Positions 31,562 to 40,395 of a stretch of DNA of 48,106 nt are shown piece by piece. The stretch spans positions 1 to 48,106 of the forward strand of contig JAPOHW010000021.1 in the NCBI GenBank assembly GCA_029979265.1, read 5' to 3'. Source of the stretch: Actinomycetota bacterium (GTDB lineage: Bacteria > Actinomycetota > Acidimicrobiia > Acidimicrobiales > Aldehydirespiratoraceae). A program made the translations under genes and the position numbers. Within the stretch, counting starts at the first letter, position 1, and the number at the start of each line of letters is the position of its first letter. The notes beneath the pieces are model-generated. The model worked only from the letters and a program-made list of their open reading frames with translations. It made no database searches and was not told the DNA's origin.

Positions 31562-32264
31562 CGACACACTGAATCTGGCCGACGACCACAGCCGCATCGA
31601 GGCGATTTTGCGGACGATGACCGTCGACGATCTCGAAGTGGACAACCCGCCAACAGATCTGTGGCACGCGATCGAAGCGTTGGTGGGAGCGGAGCATCAC
31701 GATGCCGACGACGATGTCATCGATCACGATGCCGACGACAATGTCATCGATCACGATGCCGACGACAATGTCATCGATGCCGCCGCTCGATTCCGGATGC
31801 GACCAGCGTTCCTTGTTGCAGCGGCAGCCGCACTGATCGTGTTGGTCGGCGTCTTCGTCACCTCTGCGGTTTCCGAAAGCCCGGACTACGAGATCGTCGG
31901 TGGCGCAGAACTGCGTTGGGCCGAGGGTTTCGTGGATGACGGCGTCGATGCGACAGCCTGGGCGTCGGTTCTCGCCGACGGCGACGCTGATGCGATCCGG
32001 CTCGACCAGATAACGCTCCCCGTTGCGCCCGATGGCGAAGATCTCGAGCTGTGGTTGATCGGTGTCGACAGTGCCGGTGAACTCACGATTCAGAGCGTCG
32101 GCGTGATCGACGACCCAACCGACGGGCGGGTCTACGAGGTTCCCGCAGCGTTCGACCCTGCGTCGTTCGACACCGTGCTTGTCGACATCAGCTTCGAGCC
32201 TCGGGACGGCAATGCCGCTCACTCGGGGGCGTCGATCGTGCGCGGGCCGGTTGTCGAGGCCTAG
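31554..32264 (+). CDS. RskA-like membrane anti-sigma factor
   Basis: The 236-residue protein has a short cytoplasmic anti-sigma region without the zinc HxxxCxxC motif. An acidic repeat linker (HDADDNVID three times) follows, then one TM helix near residues 83-102 (PAFLVAAAAALIVLVGVFV). The external domain fits the RskA C-terminus: LELWLIGVDSAG, SVGVIDDP, then VDISFEPRDGNAAHSG. Such factors hold the ECF sigma until site-specific proteolysis releases it. It overlaps the sigma gene by 8 nt and the convergent GNAT gene by 4 nt. The repeat may vary in copy number. Confidence 0.85.
   Translation: MTDDTLNLADDHSRIEAILRTMTVDDLEVDNPPTDLWHAIEALVGAEHHDADDDVIDHDADDNVIDHDADDNVIDAAARFRMRPAFLVAAAAALIVLVGVFVTSAVSESPDYEIVGGAELRWAEGFVDDGVDATAWASVLADGDADAIRLDQITLPVAPDGEDLELWLIGVDSAGELTIQSVGVIDDPTDGRVYEVPAAFDPASFDTVLVDISFEPRDGNAAHSGASIVRGPVVEA
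31698..31778 (+). repeat. Three 27-bp tandem repeats inside the anti-sigma gene
   Basis: The 27-bp unit CACGATGCCGACGACAATGT... encodes HDADDNVID. Copies lie at 31698-31724, 31725-31751 and 31752-31778. Copies 2 and 3 are identical; copy 1 differs by one base (GAT for AAT). The unit is a multiple of three, so copy changes keep the frame. It lies in the linker just before the TM helix. Confidence 0.95.
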
Positions 32265-33070
32265 GCCCCCGCATCGAACATCCGCCAGACCGTCTTCGTG
32301 TAGGCCGGTGTGAACCCGAACCTGCTCAGGTTCCTGGTCGAGTCACCACCCCTACGGGCCAGCGATATCGCACAGCGACAGTCGTGTTGTTCGGCGTATC
32401 GAAGTCGCCAGCTGATCAGCGCTGCGTGTGCACCTCTCCGTCGCTCCTCGGGGCGAGTGGACATGCCGCCCAGCACGGCCACACCTTGCGCTATGCGCAG
32501 CGTGGCGCAAGCGAGCGGTCGACCGTCTTGCGAGTCACGAGCGAGCAGCAGACCAGGACGGTCGGTTTCGAATGCTGCTGCGGTGAAGGCGTCGTTGGCA
32601 GCCTGTGCCGCCGCAGATGTGTGGCCCCACCCGACCGCCGAGCAGACCTGCCAGATCGGAAGCTCCGCTTCGCTGATGAAGGCAATGTCGATACCGGGGA
32701 TCGCCTCCGGTATCGATCCGAGACCGTGTGCCATGACGATCTGGTCCTCGTTCGGAAGCCAGCTGCGTTCACGTAGTGCAGTGACCGCATCGGTGCGGGT
32801 GGCATCGCAGAACTCGAATGCCGGTGTGACCCCGACCTGCGTGGCCCGATCGACGACCGCGTCGATGTCGTCGTGCGTGATCGGTTCGGCGAGGCCGGCA
32901 GCCATCACCCGGTTGACGAACAAGCCGGGTCCTGCCAGAACCGCCCAACCGTCTGCCACGCCGAACGTCATGGATCCCCACGACGGGTCCTGTCCGGCGA
33001 GCACGCTCACGAGATGCCGCTGCGCCTCAGCCCCCAGACGTTCGAGTTCGACGACTTGCGCTGAATGCAC
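32261..33070 (-). CDS. GNAT-family N-acetyltransferase
   Basis: The 269-residue protein has an atypical N-terminal half (WAVLAGPGLFVNRVMAAGLAEP) and a C-terminal GNAT core: GRPLACATLRIAQGVAVLGG, then MSTRPEERRRGAHAALISWRL, which matches the acetyl-CoA pyrophosphate loop RxxGxA with a slightly altered spacing. ARRGGDSTRNLSRFGFTPAY is the usual final strand pattern. The acceptor substrate is unknown. The GTG start lies 1 nt after the tldE stop, so it is likely in the tldD-tldE operon. Its end overlaps the convergent anti-sigma gene by 4 bp. Confidence 0.85.
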   Translation of the reverse strand: MHSAQVVELERLGAEAQRHLVSVLAGQDPSWGSMTFGVADGWAVLAGPGLFVNRVMAAGLAEPITHDDIDAVVDRATQVGVTPAFEFCDATRTDAVTALRERSWLPNEDQIVMAHGLGSIPEAIPGIDIAFISEAELPIWQVCSAVGWGHTSAAAQAANDAFTAAAFETDRPGLLLARDSQDGRPLACATLRIAQGVAVLGGMSTRPEERRRGAHAALISWRLRYAEQHDCRCAISLARRGGDSTRNLSRFGFTPAYTKTVWRMFDAGA

Positions 33071-33071
33071 G

Positions 33072-34409
33072 TCAGAGGGTGAACATCATCTCCGACACGA
33101 GCGCGCCGGGCAGCCGCAGGCTCTCCATCGACCGGTGCTCGTACGTCGACGAGTCCAGGATCGTCTCGGCCGTGTCGGTGAGACCCTCGAGCCGATCACC
33201 GAGGAGGTTGAAGGCGGAGTCGTCGAACCGCAACACCTCGATCGGTGCCACGATCTCGCCCTCATCGACCCAGAACGTCCCGAATCGGGTCATGCCGGTT
33301 GTGCGACATGCAGTGCGATCCGAGAAGTTGAGGTACCACAAGTTGCCGATGTACAGACCCGTACCAAGCGCATCGAGCAGCCGGTCGGATGGGAGGGACC
33401 CGGGGCTCATCGCAATGGCGAGCGGATACTCGTAGTCCTCGGCACCGTTCGTCGCAACGCCGTACTCCTGGGCCGAGCGTGGCGACACCAGGTGGCTGTC
33501 GAAGGCACCTCGCGTGATCAGCTGAACCGTGTCCGGTCGCCGAAAGCCGGCCCGCTGGAAGTCGGGCGCCACACCCCCGGCGATGTCCTCGACGATCGAT
33601 ACGTCCGGCGCGAAGGAGGCGCCCTCGGTCACCATCCGGAGCAACGGTGTCTGGCGGGTCTCGTGAGCCCGAAGCCCGAAGCCACCCCACGACAGCATGC
33701 CCATGAGCTCCTGCATTGCCGCAGGCGTGAGGTAGGCGCGGTACCCGCCAGGCGGAAGGTTCTTCGGTACTCGACCGAGCGCCGCCAGTTCGCGTACCGA
33801 CCACTCGAGTTTCGAGCGAAAGGCCTGTTCGTCCCAGCCGGTGCCCGCGTATGCGTTCTTCGTTGCCTTGTCACCTTGCAGGTGCAACGACCAGTCGAGA
33901 TTGAATGTCGTCGCATCGAACCAGTTGCGCTGACCCATCGACGACCCGAAGGCTTCAAAGGTGGAGCCGGCTGCATAGATCCCGACGAAGTCATTTCCGG
34001 TCGCACCTGTCGCAACGGCATCGACGGCATCGGCTGCCGCAGGAAGTTCTCCTGCAACAGAACGCTCGGAGTCGATCCCGTCCGTTGCAAACAGAAGGTA
34101 CGGGTCTTCGGGCAACACGGCTCGTTGTGCCCGGAGATCGTCGAGCAACGCTGCGACACGAGCCTGGTCGGTCGCGCCATGCCCGGTGAGGGTCACGGTT
34201 CCCTCTGCGTGGTTGCGACCGCTGATCAGATCGATGGTCAGCGACCGCTGTTGCACACTCCCGGCCTGACGGACGACTGCGTGATTGAAGCGAACAAAAT
34301 CGCTGTTCTCACCGCGCAACGACGCCAGCAACACCTCGTCGGCCTGCAGGGTGCCGGTTGCCCACGTGACGAGATCGTCGAACTGTTGGCGGGTGTCGTC
34401 GATGCTCAC
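33072..34409 (-). CDS. tldE: TldE/PmbA-type metallopeptidase subunit
   Basis: The 445-residue protein is the non-catalytic partner in the TldD-TldE protease, which removes peptide leaders and degrades unfolded peptides. Conserved blocks are QQRSLTIDLISGR, GTFWVDEGEIVAPIEVLRF near the end, and LGTGLYIGNLWYLNFSDRT. It has no HExxxH. It overlaps tldD by GTGA, so the subunits are made together. Confidence 0.93.
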   Translation of the reverse strand: MSIDDTRQQFDDLVTWATGTLQADEVLLASLRGENSDFVRFNHAVVRQAGSVQQRSLTIDLISGRNHAEGTVTLTGHGATDQARVAALLDDLRAQRAVLPEDPYLLFATDGIDSERSVAGELPAAADAVDAVATGATGNDFVGIYAAGSTFEAFGSSMGQRNWFDATTFNLDWSLHLQGDKATKNAYAGTGWDEQAFRSKLEWSVRELAALGRVPKNLPPGGYRAYLTPAAMQELMGMLSWGGFGLRAHETRQTPLLRMVTEGASFAPDVSIVEDIAGGVAPDFQRAGFRRPDTVQLITRGAFDSHLVSPRSAQEYGVATNGAEDYEYPLAIAMSPGSLPSDRLLDALGTGLYIGNLWYLNFSDRTACRTTGMTRFGTFWVDEGEIVAPIEVLRFDDSAFNLLGDRLEGLTDTAETILDSSTYEHRSMESLRLPGALVSEMMFTL

Positions 34410-35842
34410 GCCACGCCTCCGAACACCTGCACGGCACTGAACCGACAGTGCGGGGCTGCATGACCGACACGGATCACTTGGTTGGGCTCACCCTTTCCAC
34501 AATTGGGGGTTCCCATCGTGGTGAAATCGTCGGCCACCCCGGTCAGGTTCCGCCAAAACGTCGACGAGATTCCCCGGTAGTTCGGATTGCGGACGATTCC
34601 GGTGATCTCCCCGTTCTCGATCATCCGCCCGAGTTCACAGCCGAACTGGAACTTGTTGCGACTGTCGTCGATCGACCATGAGACATTGGTCTCCATCAGC
34701 ACTCCGTGCTCGACCCCGGCGATCAAGTCGTCGACGGTGGAGTCACCGGGCTCGACGTTGAGGTTCGCCATACGATCGATGGGCGGTCGATTCCAGCTCG
34801 ATGCCCTGCTGTTGGCCACCCCTTCGAGCCCAGCCCGTACCTGCGAGATTGTCCCTCCCATGGGGCGCTGCAGGATGCCGTTCTCGATGAGGTACGTGCG
34901 TCGAGCCGGCGTGCCATCGTCGTCGTAGCCATAGCTCGCCACCTCACCGGCAACAGTCGGATCGAACGTGACGTTGAGCAACTCGGAGCCGTACTGGTAG
35001 CTGCCGAACATGTCGGGGGTGACAAAGCTCGTGCCCGCATAATTGCGCTCGTCCCCGAGAATGCGATCGAGTTCGAGTGGGTGACCGATCGACTCGTGAA
35101 TCTGGAGCACCATCTGATCAGGAGCGAGGATCAGATCCATGATGCCGGTCGGGCAATTCGGTGCGTCGAGGAGCGCAACCGCCTCTTCCCCGATCCTGAC
35201 GGGTGCATCGGCGAAGCCGTGCTCGGCCATCACCTCGAGACCACCTTGGCCACCGAATGCGGCTCGGCCGTACGTCCGTGTCTGCGTGTTGGAACCGACG
35301 TTGGCGGTGGCATGGAGGTCGGGGAAGACCTGCCGAATGCGCTGCGCGACCCGTCCGCCGGCGTTGGTGACGAGGAGCGTCTCGACGTCGTACCGGATGA
35401 TCGCGGCACCCCGGTCGACGATGCGTTCATCGACGTTCATCGCGGCGTCGGCGTTCGTCAGCATGGCGATCTGGTCGACCAGACCCATCGAGTCGAACGA
35501 CTCCACCACCGGCGTCTCGTAGTCACCCACGGTATGGAGCAGCGGCGTCTGATCGACAACACTGCGTCCCGAGGTCGCTTGGGCCCAATCCGACGCACGG
35601 TCGACCGCTGCCGCAAGGCCGGCATCGGTCAGATCACTCGTTGCCCCGTAACCGAGGCCCCCGTTTCGCCACACCGTGAACATGACACCCTCGTCATGGG
35701 ACGCTGCGGGAGGCTCGACCACCCCGTTCCGGACACCGAGTGTGGTGCGCTTCTCGACGACGTGTCGGGCACTCGCATAGTCGGCATCGGTAGGGAGCAC
35801 CCTGCGTAGCCGGTCATCAAGCCTGGTTTCCAGATCGGTCAT
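34406..35842 (-). CDS. tldD: TldD-type zinc metallopeptidase
   Basis: The 478-residue protein carries the TldD zinc motif HESIGHPLELD near residue 247 (HExxxH). It also has GTSFVTPDMFGSYQYGSELL, YLIENGILQRPMGG and NPNYRGISSTFWRNLTGV. TldD with TldE forms a heterodimeric protease used for microcin or RiPP leader removal in some bacteria, and for general peptide turnover. No RiPP gene was seen nearby, so a housekeeping role is more likely. It overlaps tldE by 4 nt. Confidence 0.95.
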   Translation of the reverse strand: MTDLETRLDDRLRRVLPTDADYASARHVVEKRTTLGVRNGVVEPPAASHDEGVMFTVWRNGGLGYGATSDLTDAGLAAAVDRASDWAQATSGRSVVDQTPLLHTVGDYETPVVESFDSMGLVDQIAMLTNADAAMNVDERIVDRGAAIIRYDVETLLVTNAGGRVAQRIRQVFPDLHATANVGSNTQTRTYGRAAFGGQGGLEVMAEHGFADAPVRIGEEAVALLDAPNCPTGIMDLILAPDQMVLQIHESIGHPLELDRILGDERNYAGTSFVTPDMFGSYQYGSELLNVTFDPTVAGEVASYGYDDDGTPARRTYLIENGILQRPMGGTISQVRAGLEGVANSRASSWNRPPIDRMANLNVEPGDSTVDDLIAGVEHGVLMETNVSWSIDDSRNKFQFGCELGRMIENGEITGIVRNPNYRGISSTFWRNLTGVADDFTTMGTPNCGKGEPNQVIRVGHAAPHCRFSAVQVFGGVA

Positions 35843-35926
35843 GCCGAGAGACTAGGCCTTCGACGGGCGGGGCCTACCAGTCGCTTCGACACCCGTCGTT
35901 CCCGCCCGGTTCGACAGCGAACCAGA

Positions 35927-37423
35927 TCACGCCAGGTGATCCACGAACCCCTCGAGTTGTCGCAGATTGCGAACCTCGAATGTGCCGTCGCAGTGCTGGG
36001 CGTATTCTCCCACGATCGAGTCACCCGTGTCCCAGTAGCTGTTCGGTTCCGGATTGAGCCAATGCACTGCACGCGCTTTGTCGTTCATCGCCTTGATGAT
36101 CCAGCTCTCCGAGGCGTGATAGTTGTTTCGTGCGTCACCGAGAATCATGATCGACGTGCGGGGTCCGATGTCGTTGCCGTACTTCTCCCAGAACACCTGG
36201 AGGGCGTGTCCATAGTCGGAGTGGCCGTCGACCCAGACCACGTCTGCTTCGGTGTTGACTCGGTGAACCGCTTCGTTGATGTCCTCGACCCCTTCGAACA
36301 TGTGCGTGACCTCGTCGAGGCCATCGATGAAGACGAACGATCGAACCTTCGAGAACTGGCCCGAGATGGCGTAGACGAGATGGAGCGTGAAGCGGGCAAA
36401 CGCCGCAACCGATCCGGAGATGTCGGCGATCACGAAGATCTCGGGCTTGTGCGGTCGTGGGTTCCGAAACTTCGGCTCTGCCGGTACCCCGCCATAGCTG
36501 AGGCTGGCACGCACCGTCCGCCGGAAATCGAGCGGCCCCTTGCGGCCATGGCGCCGCTTGCGTTGGAGGCGGGCCGCGAGCTTGCGAGTGAGCGGGTAGA
36601 TCGCCTTGCGCAGCGACGCCATCTCCTCGCGAGACGCATGCATGAAGTCGACGTCTTCGGGGAGGGGCTTGCGCAGCGTCTTCGCCATCGCCTCGACGCC
36701 ACGGTCGGCGACGAGACGACGACGGATCTCGGCCTCGATCTCCTTTTGAAGGCTGTCAATGCGTGACTGATATTCGTCACGTTGAAGTCGCTGCTCGAAG
36801 TCCGACGGTGCGTCGCCTTCCTCGTTTTGTTCCTGTTCGAGCAGCCGCTCGAGGACACCGTCGAGGTCGAGATTGCGCAGCGTCCGATACAGGTAGTAGG
36901 TGCCGCCGACAGGACGGCCGGGCTCCATCCCGGCGTAGCGTTTGACCGCCTGACGAGCGACCCCTCGCATCATCTGCTGATCACCTCGCATGAGCGACTG
37001 ATACAACATCTCGGCGAGCTCTTCGGGGGAAAGATTGTCGCCTCCGCCGCCCTGCTGATCACCGCTCGCCTGTTCTCCCTGCTGCTCGTCGTCATCCATC
37101 TCCGGCAGTTCGACGGTGTCGTCGCCGATGGAGAACTCGTCGCCGCGCAGCGAGAAGTAGACCTCGAAGACGGTTTCGAACGCTTTCCAGTGGTTGTGGT
37201 GCTTGACCAGTGTCGCCGCCAGGGCGTACTTGAACGTCTGTCGATCTCCGAGGGGAACGTGTTTGACCGCCTCCATGGCGTCGAGATTCTCGGTGAGGCT
37301 CACCGGCAGACCGGCAGCTCGCAGCTGCACGATGAACCCATTGAGCAAGTCGAGGATCGGATCACCGATCCCTTCCTGTGTCGCCACAGCATCGTCGAAC
37401 CCGGCACTCTCGGACACAGACAT
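35927..37423 (-). CDS. CoxE-like VWA-domain protein
   Basis: The 498-residue protein has an N-terminal helical part and a Gln/Glu/Gly-rich low-complexity linker (EQASGDQQGGGG). A basic central region follows (LQRKRRHGRKGPLDFRRTV). The C-terminal von Willebrand A fold has the MIDAS start VIADISGSVAAF near residue 332 (DxSxS). This is the CoxE-like partner of MoxR ATPases, thought to help assemble or activate metal enzymes or other complexes. Here the moxR-type gene lies 13 bp upstream on the same strand. No CO dehydrogenase genes are present. Confidence 0.88.
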   Translation of the reverse strand: MSVSESAGFDDAVATQEGIGDPILDLLNGFIVQLRAAGLPVSLTENLDAMEAVKHVPLGDRQTFKYALAATLVKHHNHWKAFETVFEVYFSLRGDEFSIGDDTVELPEMDDDEQQGEQASGDQQGGGGDNLSPEELAEMLYQSLMRGDQQMMRGVARQAVKRYAGMEPGRPVGGTYYLYRTLRNLDLDGVLERLLEQEQNEEGDAPSDFEQRLQRDEYQSRIDSLQKEIEAEIRRRLVADRGVEAMAKTLRKPLPEDVDFMHASREEMASLRKAIYPLTRKLAARLQRKRRHGRKGPLDFRRTVRASLSYGGVPAEPKFRNPRPHKPEIFVIADISGSVAAFARFTLHLVYAISGQFSKVRSFVFIDGLDEVTHMFEGVEDINEAVHRVNTEADVVWVDGHSDYGHALQVFWEKYGNDIGPRTSIMILGDARNNYHASESWIIKAMNDKARAVHWLNPEPNSYWDTGDSIVGEYAQHCDGTFEVRNLRQLEGFVDHLA

Positions 37424-37436
37424 GGTCGATGACCGA

Positions 37437-38315
37437 TCAGGGGGACACGCCGTCCGCAGTGGCGAGTTCTTTGATGGCCTTGTTGATGTCGCTCTGGTAC
37501 TTCAAGAGAATGTTGATCGTCTGTGTTGCGGTCTGCTCATCGATCTTCTCGACCCCGAGCAAGACGAGCGTCTTTGCCCAATCGAGCGTCTCGGAGACAC
37601 TCGGGTGCTTCTTGAGTTCGATCTGTCGAATCGATCGCACGACGCGCGCAACCTGGTCGGCGAGATTCTCGGTGATGTCCGGCACCTTGGTGAGCACGAT
37701 CTCCTTCTCCCGCTCCAGGTCGGGGTAGTCGACGTGCAGGTAGAGGCAACGGCGCTTGAGCGCTTCAGAGAGCTCGCGGGTGTTGTTCGAGGTGAGGAAC
37801 ACCAGCGGGATCTGCTTTGCTTGGATCGTTCCGAGCTCGGGAATCGAGACCTGGTAGTCCGAGAGGATCTCGAGCAGGAGTGCCTCGGTTTCGACCTCGA
37901 CGCGGTCGACCTCGTCGATGAGCAGCACAACCGGCTCGTCAGCGCTGATCGCCTCGAGAAGCGGACGGGTCAGAAGGAATTCATCACTGAAGATGTCGTC
38001 GCTGATGTCGTCCCACTCTTCGCCACCGGACTCGGCCTGGATCCGCAGGAGTTGCTTCTTGTAGTTCCACTCGTAGAGCGCCTTGGCTTCGTCGAGGCCC
38101 TCGTAGCACTGCAGGCGGATCAGGCGGGCCCCCGTGATCTCCGAGACACTCTTCGCCAGCTGCGTCTTGCCGGTGCCGGCGGGACCCTCGACGAGGATCG
38201 GCTTCTCGAGTCGGTCGGCGAGATACACCACGCCGGCAATGCCGTCGTCGGACAGGTAGTCGACACCTGCGAGCTCATCTTTCAGGGACGCGACATCGGA
38301 GAAACGGTTCGACAT
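37437..38315 (-). CDS. MoxR-family AAA+ ATPase
   Basis: The 292-residue ATPase has Walker A GPAGTGKTQLA near residue 40, Walker B VLLIDEVDR near 130, and the sensor PLVFLTSNNTRELS. MoxR proteins act as chaperones with VWA partners, as the next gene suggests. ATG 38315 was chosen; the frame is open a further 21 codons, but those have no similarity. No strong ribosome site was seen upstream. Confidence 0.93.
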   Translation of the reverse strand: MSNRFSDVASLKDELAGVDYLSDDGIAGVVYLADRLEKPILVEGPAGTGKTQLAKSVSEITGARLIRLQCYEGLDEAKALYEWNYKKQLLRIQAESGGEEWDDISDDIFSDEFLLTRPLLEAISADEPVVLLIDEVDRVEVETEALLLEILSDYQVSIPELGTIQAKQIPLVFLTSNNTRELSEALKRRCLYLHVDYPDLEREKEIVLTKVPDITENLADQVARVVRSIRQIELKKHPSVSETLDWAKTLVLLGVEKIDEQTATQTINILLKYQSDINKAIKELATADGVSP

Positions 38316-38391
38316 GGCGGTCAGGTTAGCGGGCGTTAACCGGAGCCCCTTAGTCGATCCCGGCCGAAGCGAGCCCAAGGCGCACCCGAAG

Positions 38392-39642
38392 TCAGCGTCG
38401 AACCTGTCCGGTTCCCCGCACCACGAACTTCTCGGTTGTCAGTTGCTCCAACCCCATGGGTCCACGGGCATGCAGCTTCTGGGTGGAAATGCCGATCTCG
38501 GCACCGAACCCGAACTCCTCACCATCGACGAAGCGAGTCGAAGCATTGACGAGTACTGCGGCCGCATCGACCTCCCGGACAAACCGGTCGGCCGCCCCGA
38601 TGTCGTTGGTGATGATCGCCTCGGAGTGGCCCGTGGACGTCTCGTTCACATGGGCGATCGCTGCATCGAGATCGTCGACCACCTTCACGCTCATCTTCAT
38701 GGCGAGGTACTCGGTGGCAAAGTCCTCGTCCGTCGCCTCGCCCATCGCAACGAACGCCCGGGCCCGTTCGTCGCCGACCAGTTCGACATCGCTCAGCGCA
38801 CGGGCGGCCATCGGAAGAAACTCTGCGGCAATGGCATGGTGCACCACGAGCGACTCGGCGGCGTTGCACACGCCGATGCGCTGCGTCTTTGCATTGACCG
38901 TGATGTCGACCGCCATCGCAAGATCGGCCGAGGCATCGACGTACACGTGGCAGTTGCCTGCACCGTCGATGACGTAGGGAACGGTCGCATTGTCGAGAAT
39001 CGACTGGATGAGTGACGGGCCACCGCGAGGGATCAGGCAGTCCACAAAGCCCCGCTGTTGCATGAACTCGATGGCGGCCTCACGCCTGGTGTCATCGACG
39101 ACCACGAGCGCATCGGCCGGAAGGTCGGCCGTGGGCAGAGCCCCCCGCAGCGCTGCGGCAATGGCGAGATTGGAGTTGATGGCCGAAGACGACCCACGAA
39201 GAAAGGCGACATTGCCGGATTTCAGACACAACCCGAATGCGTCGCTCGTCACGTTGGGCCGCGATTCGTAGATGATCGCAACTACACCGAGTGGCACCCG
39301 CGTCTTTTCGATCTTGATGCCGTTCGGACGCACCCAGCCTTCGGTGATCTCTCCGACCGGATCTCGCAGACCGGCGACCTGGCGCAGGCCACTGGCCATC
39401 GACTCGATACGACCGGTATCGAGACGGAGCCGATCCACCAGACCCGCCTCCATCCCGTCGGCGAGAGCCGCAGCAACGTCACGGGCATTGGCCTCGAGGA
39501 TGGTGTCGGCATTCGACTCGAGTTGGTCGGCGGCTGCTTCGAGCGCCTCGTCCTTCTTCGCCGTCGACGCGACGGCAAGCGCACCCGTCGCAGCCTTGGC
39601 CCGCCGGGCCAGTTCTCCTATGGGTATCGGGGTTGCGGTCAC
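38392..39642 (-). CDS. proA: Gamma-glutamyl phosphate reductase (proline synthesis)
   Basis: The enzyme reduces gamma-glutamyl phosphate with NADPH in the second step of proline synthesis. The 416-residue length is usual. The catalytic Cys is in TQRIGVCNAAESLVVH near residue 258. Other landmarks are VPLGVVAIIYESRPNVT, NVAFLRGSSSAINSN, RGFVDCLIPRGG and TSTGHSEAI. GTG 39642 fits family starts; TTG 39651 is an in-frame alternative. It is divergent from the coiled-coil membrane gene by about 40 bp. proB is 3 kb away, on the same strand. Confidence 0.96.
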   Translation of the reverse strand: MTATPIPIGELARRAKAATGALAVASTAKKDEALEAAADQLESNADTILEANARDVAAALADGMEAGLVDRLRLDTGRIESMASGLRQVAGLRDPVGEITEGWVRPNGIKIEKTRVPLGVVAIIYESRPNVTSDAFGLCLKSGNVAFLRGSSSAINSNLAIAAALRGALPTADLPADALVVVDDTRREAAIEFMQQRGFVDCLIPRGGPSLIQSILDNATVPYVIDGAGNCHVYVDASADLAMAVDITVNAKTQRIGVCNAAESLVVHHAIAAEFLPMAARALSDVELVGDERARAFVAMGEATDEDFATEYLAMKMSVKVVDDLDAAIAHVNETSTGHSEAIITNDIGAADRFVREVDAAAVLVNASTRFVDGEEFGFGAEIGISTQKLHARGPMGLEQLTTEKFVVRGTGQVRR

Positions 39643-39684
39643 GCTGCACAAGCGTACTCGGGCCGATTGCTAGCCTCCCCAGGA

Positions 39685-40395
39685 ATGGCGCGTCGTCTCG
39701 AACCCACGGTTTTTCTCGCCATGGTCTCCCCCTTCACCGTGGCCCTGGTCGCCGCAAGCATCGCTGCGATCCTGTTCGTGGGCGGTCCCTGGTACGTTGC
39801 CGTCGCGGTGGCTGTCGCCGTCTGGCTCACGCGAGTCGTCGTTGCCCGCACGGTCGCTCGTCGAGTCGCCGCGCTACCTCCCCGGATCGACCCGTTTGCG
39901 CTGCGTGAGCCCTGGCGCTTCTTCGTGCGCGACGCTCTGCAGGCCCGCGCCCGTTTCGCCGAGGCACTTGCGCACACTCCCGAGGGCCCGTTGCGTACCC
40001 GCCTTTTCGAGATCGGTGATGCGCTCACCGCCAGCGTCGAGCACTGCTGGGAAGCGGCTCGCACCGGGCAGCGACTCAGCGACGCTCGCCGGCGCATCGA
40101 TGCCGAACGACTCGAACGAGATCTCGCCTCACTGCCGGTCGGTGACACCCGGATCGGCTCGATCGATGCGCAACTTGCGAGTCACACGCGCCTCACGATT
40201 CGTGAGGCGTCGGTGCGAGATGAACTCGAGCGAATCGAGTTCCGACTCGAGGAGGCGGTGGTGCGAGCCGAGGAACTCAGCACACGGGCCGGCACGCTCG
40301 GAGACGTCGAGCACGTCGGGGCGGCGATCCGCGACGTCGTCCACGAACTCGAAGCATTGCGACTCGGCCTCGACGACGTCGAGGAGCTCTCGTGA
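39685..40395 (+). CDS. Membrane-anchored coiled-coil protein, function unknown
   Basis: The 236-residue protein has two N-terminal TM helices (FLAMVSPFTVALVAASIAAIL and YVAVAVAVAVWLTRVVVA). About 150 residues of charged, coiled-coil-like sequence follow (SDARRRIDAERLERDLASLP, RDELERIEFRLEEAVVRAEE). It resembles actinobacterial proteins found near PspA or MurJ genes, but I do not recognise a family. The ATG follows CCAGGA. The stop overlaps the murJ-like GTG by 4 nt. A role in membrane or wall stress is possible from the context. Confidence 0.8.
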   Translation: MARRLEPTVFLAMVSPFTVALVAASIAAILFVGGPWYVAVAVAVAVWLTRVVVARTVARRVAALPPRIDPFALREPWRFFVRDALQARARFAEALAHTPEGPLRTRLFEIGDALTASVEHCWEAARTGQRLSDARRRIDAERLERDLASLPVGDTRIGSIDAQLASHTRLTIREASVRDELERIEFRLEEAVVRAEELSTRAGTLGDVEHVGAAIRDVVHELEALRLGLDDVEELS

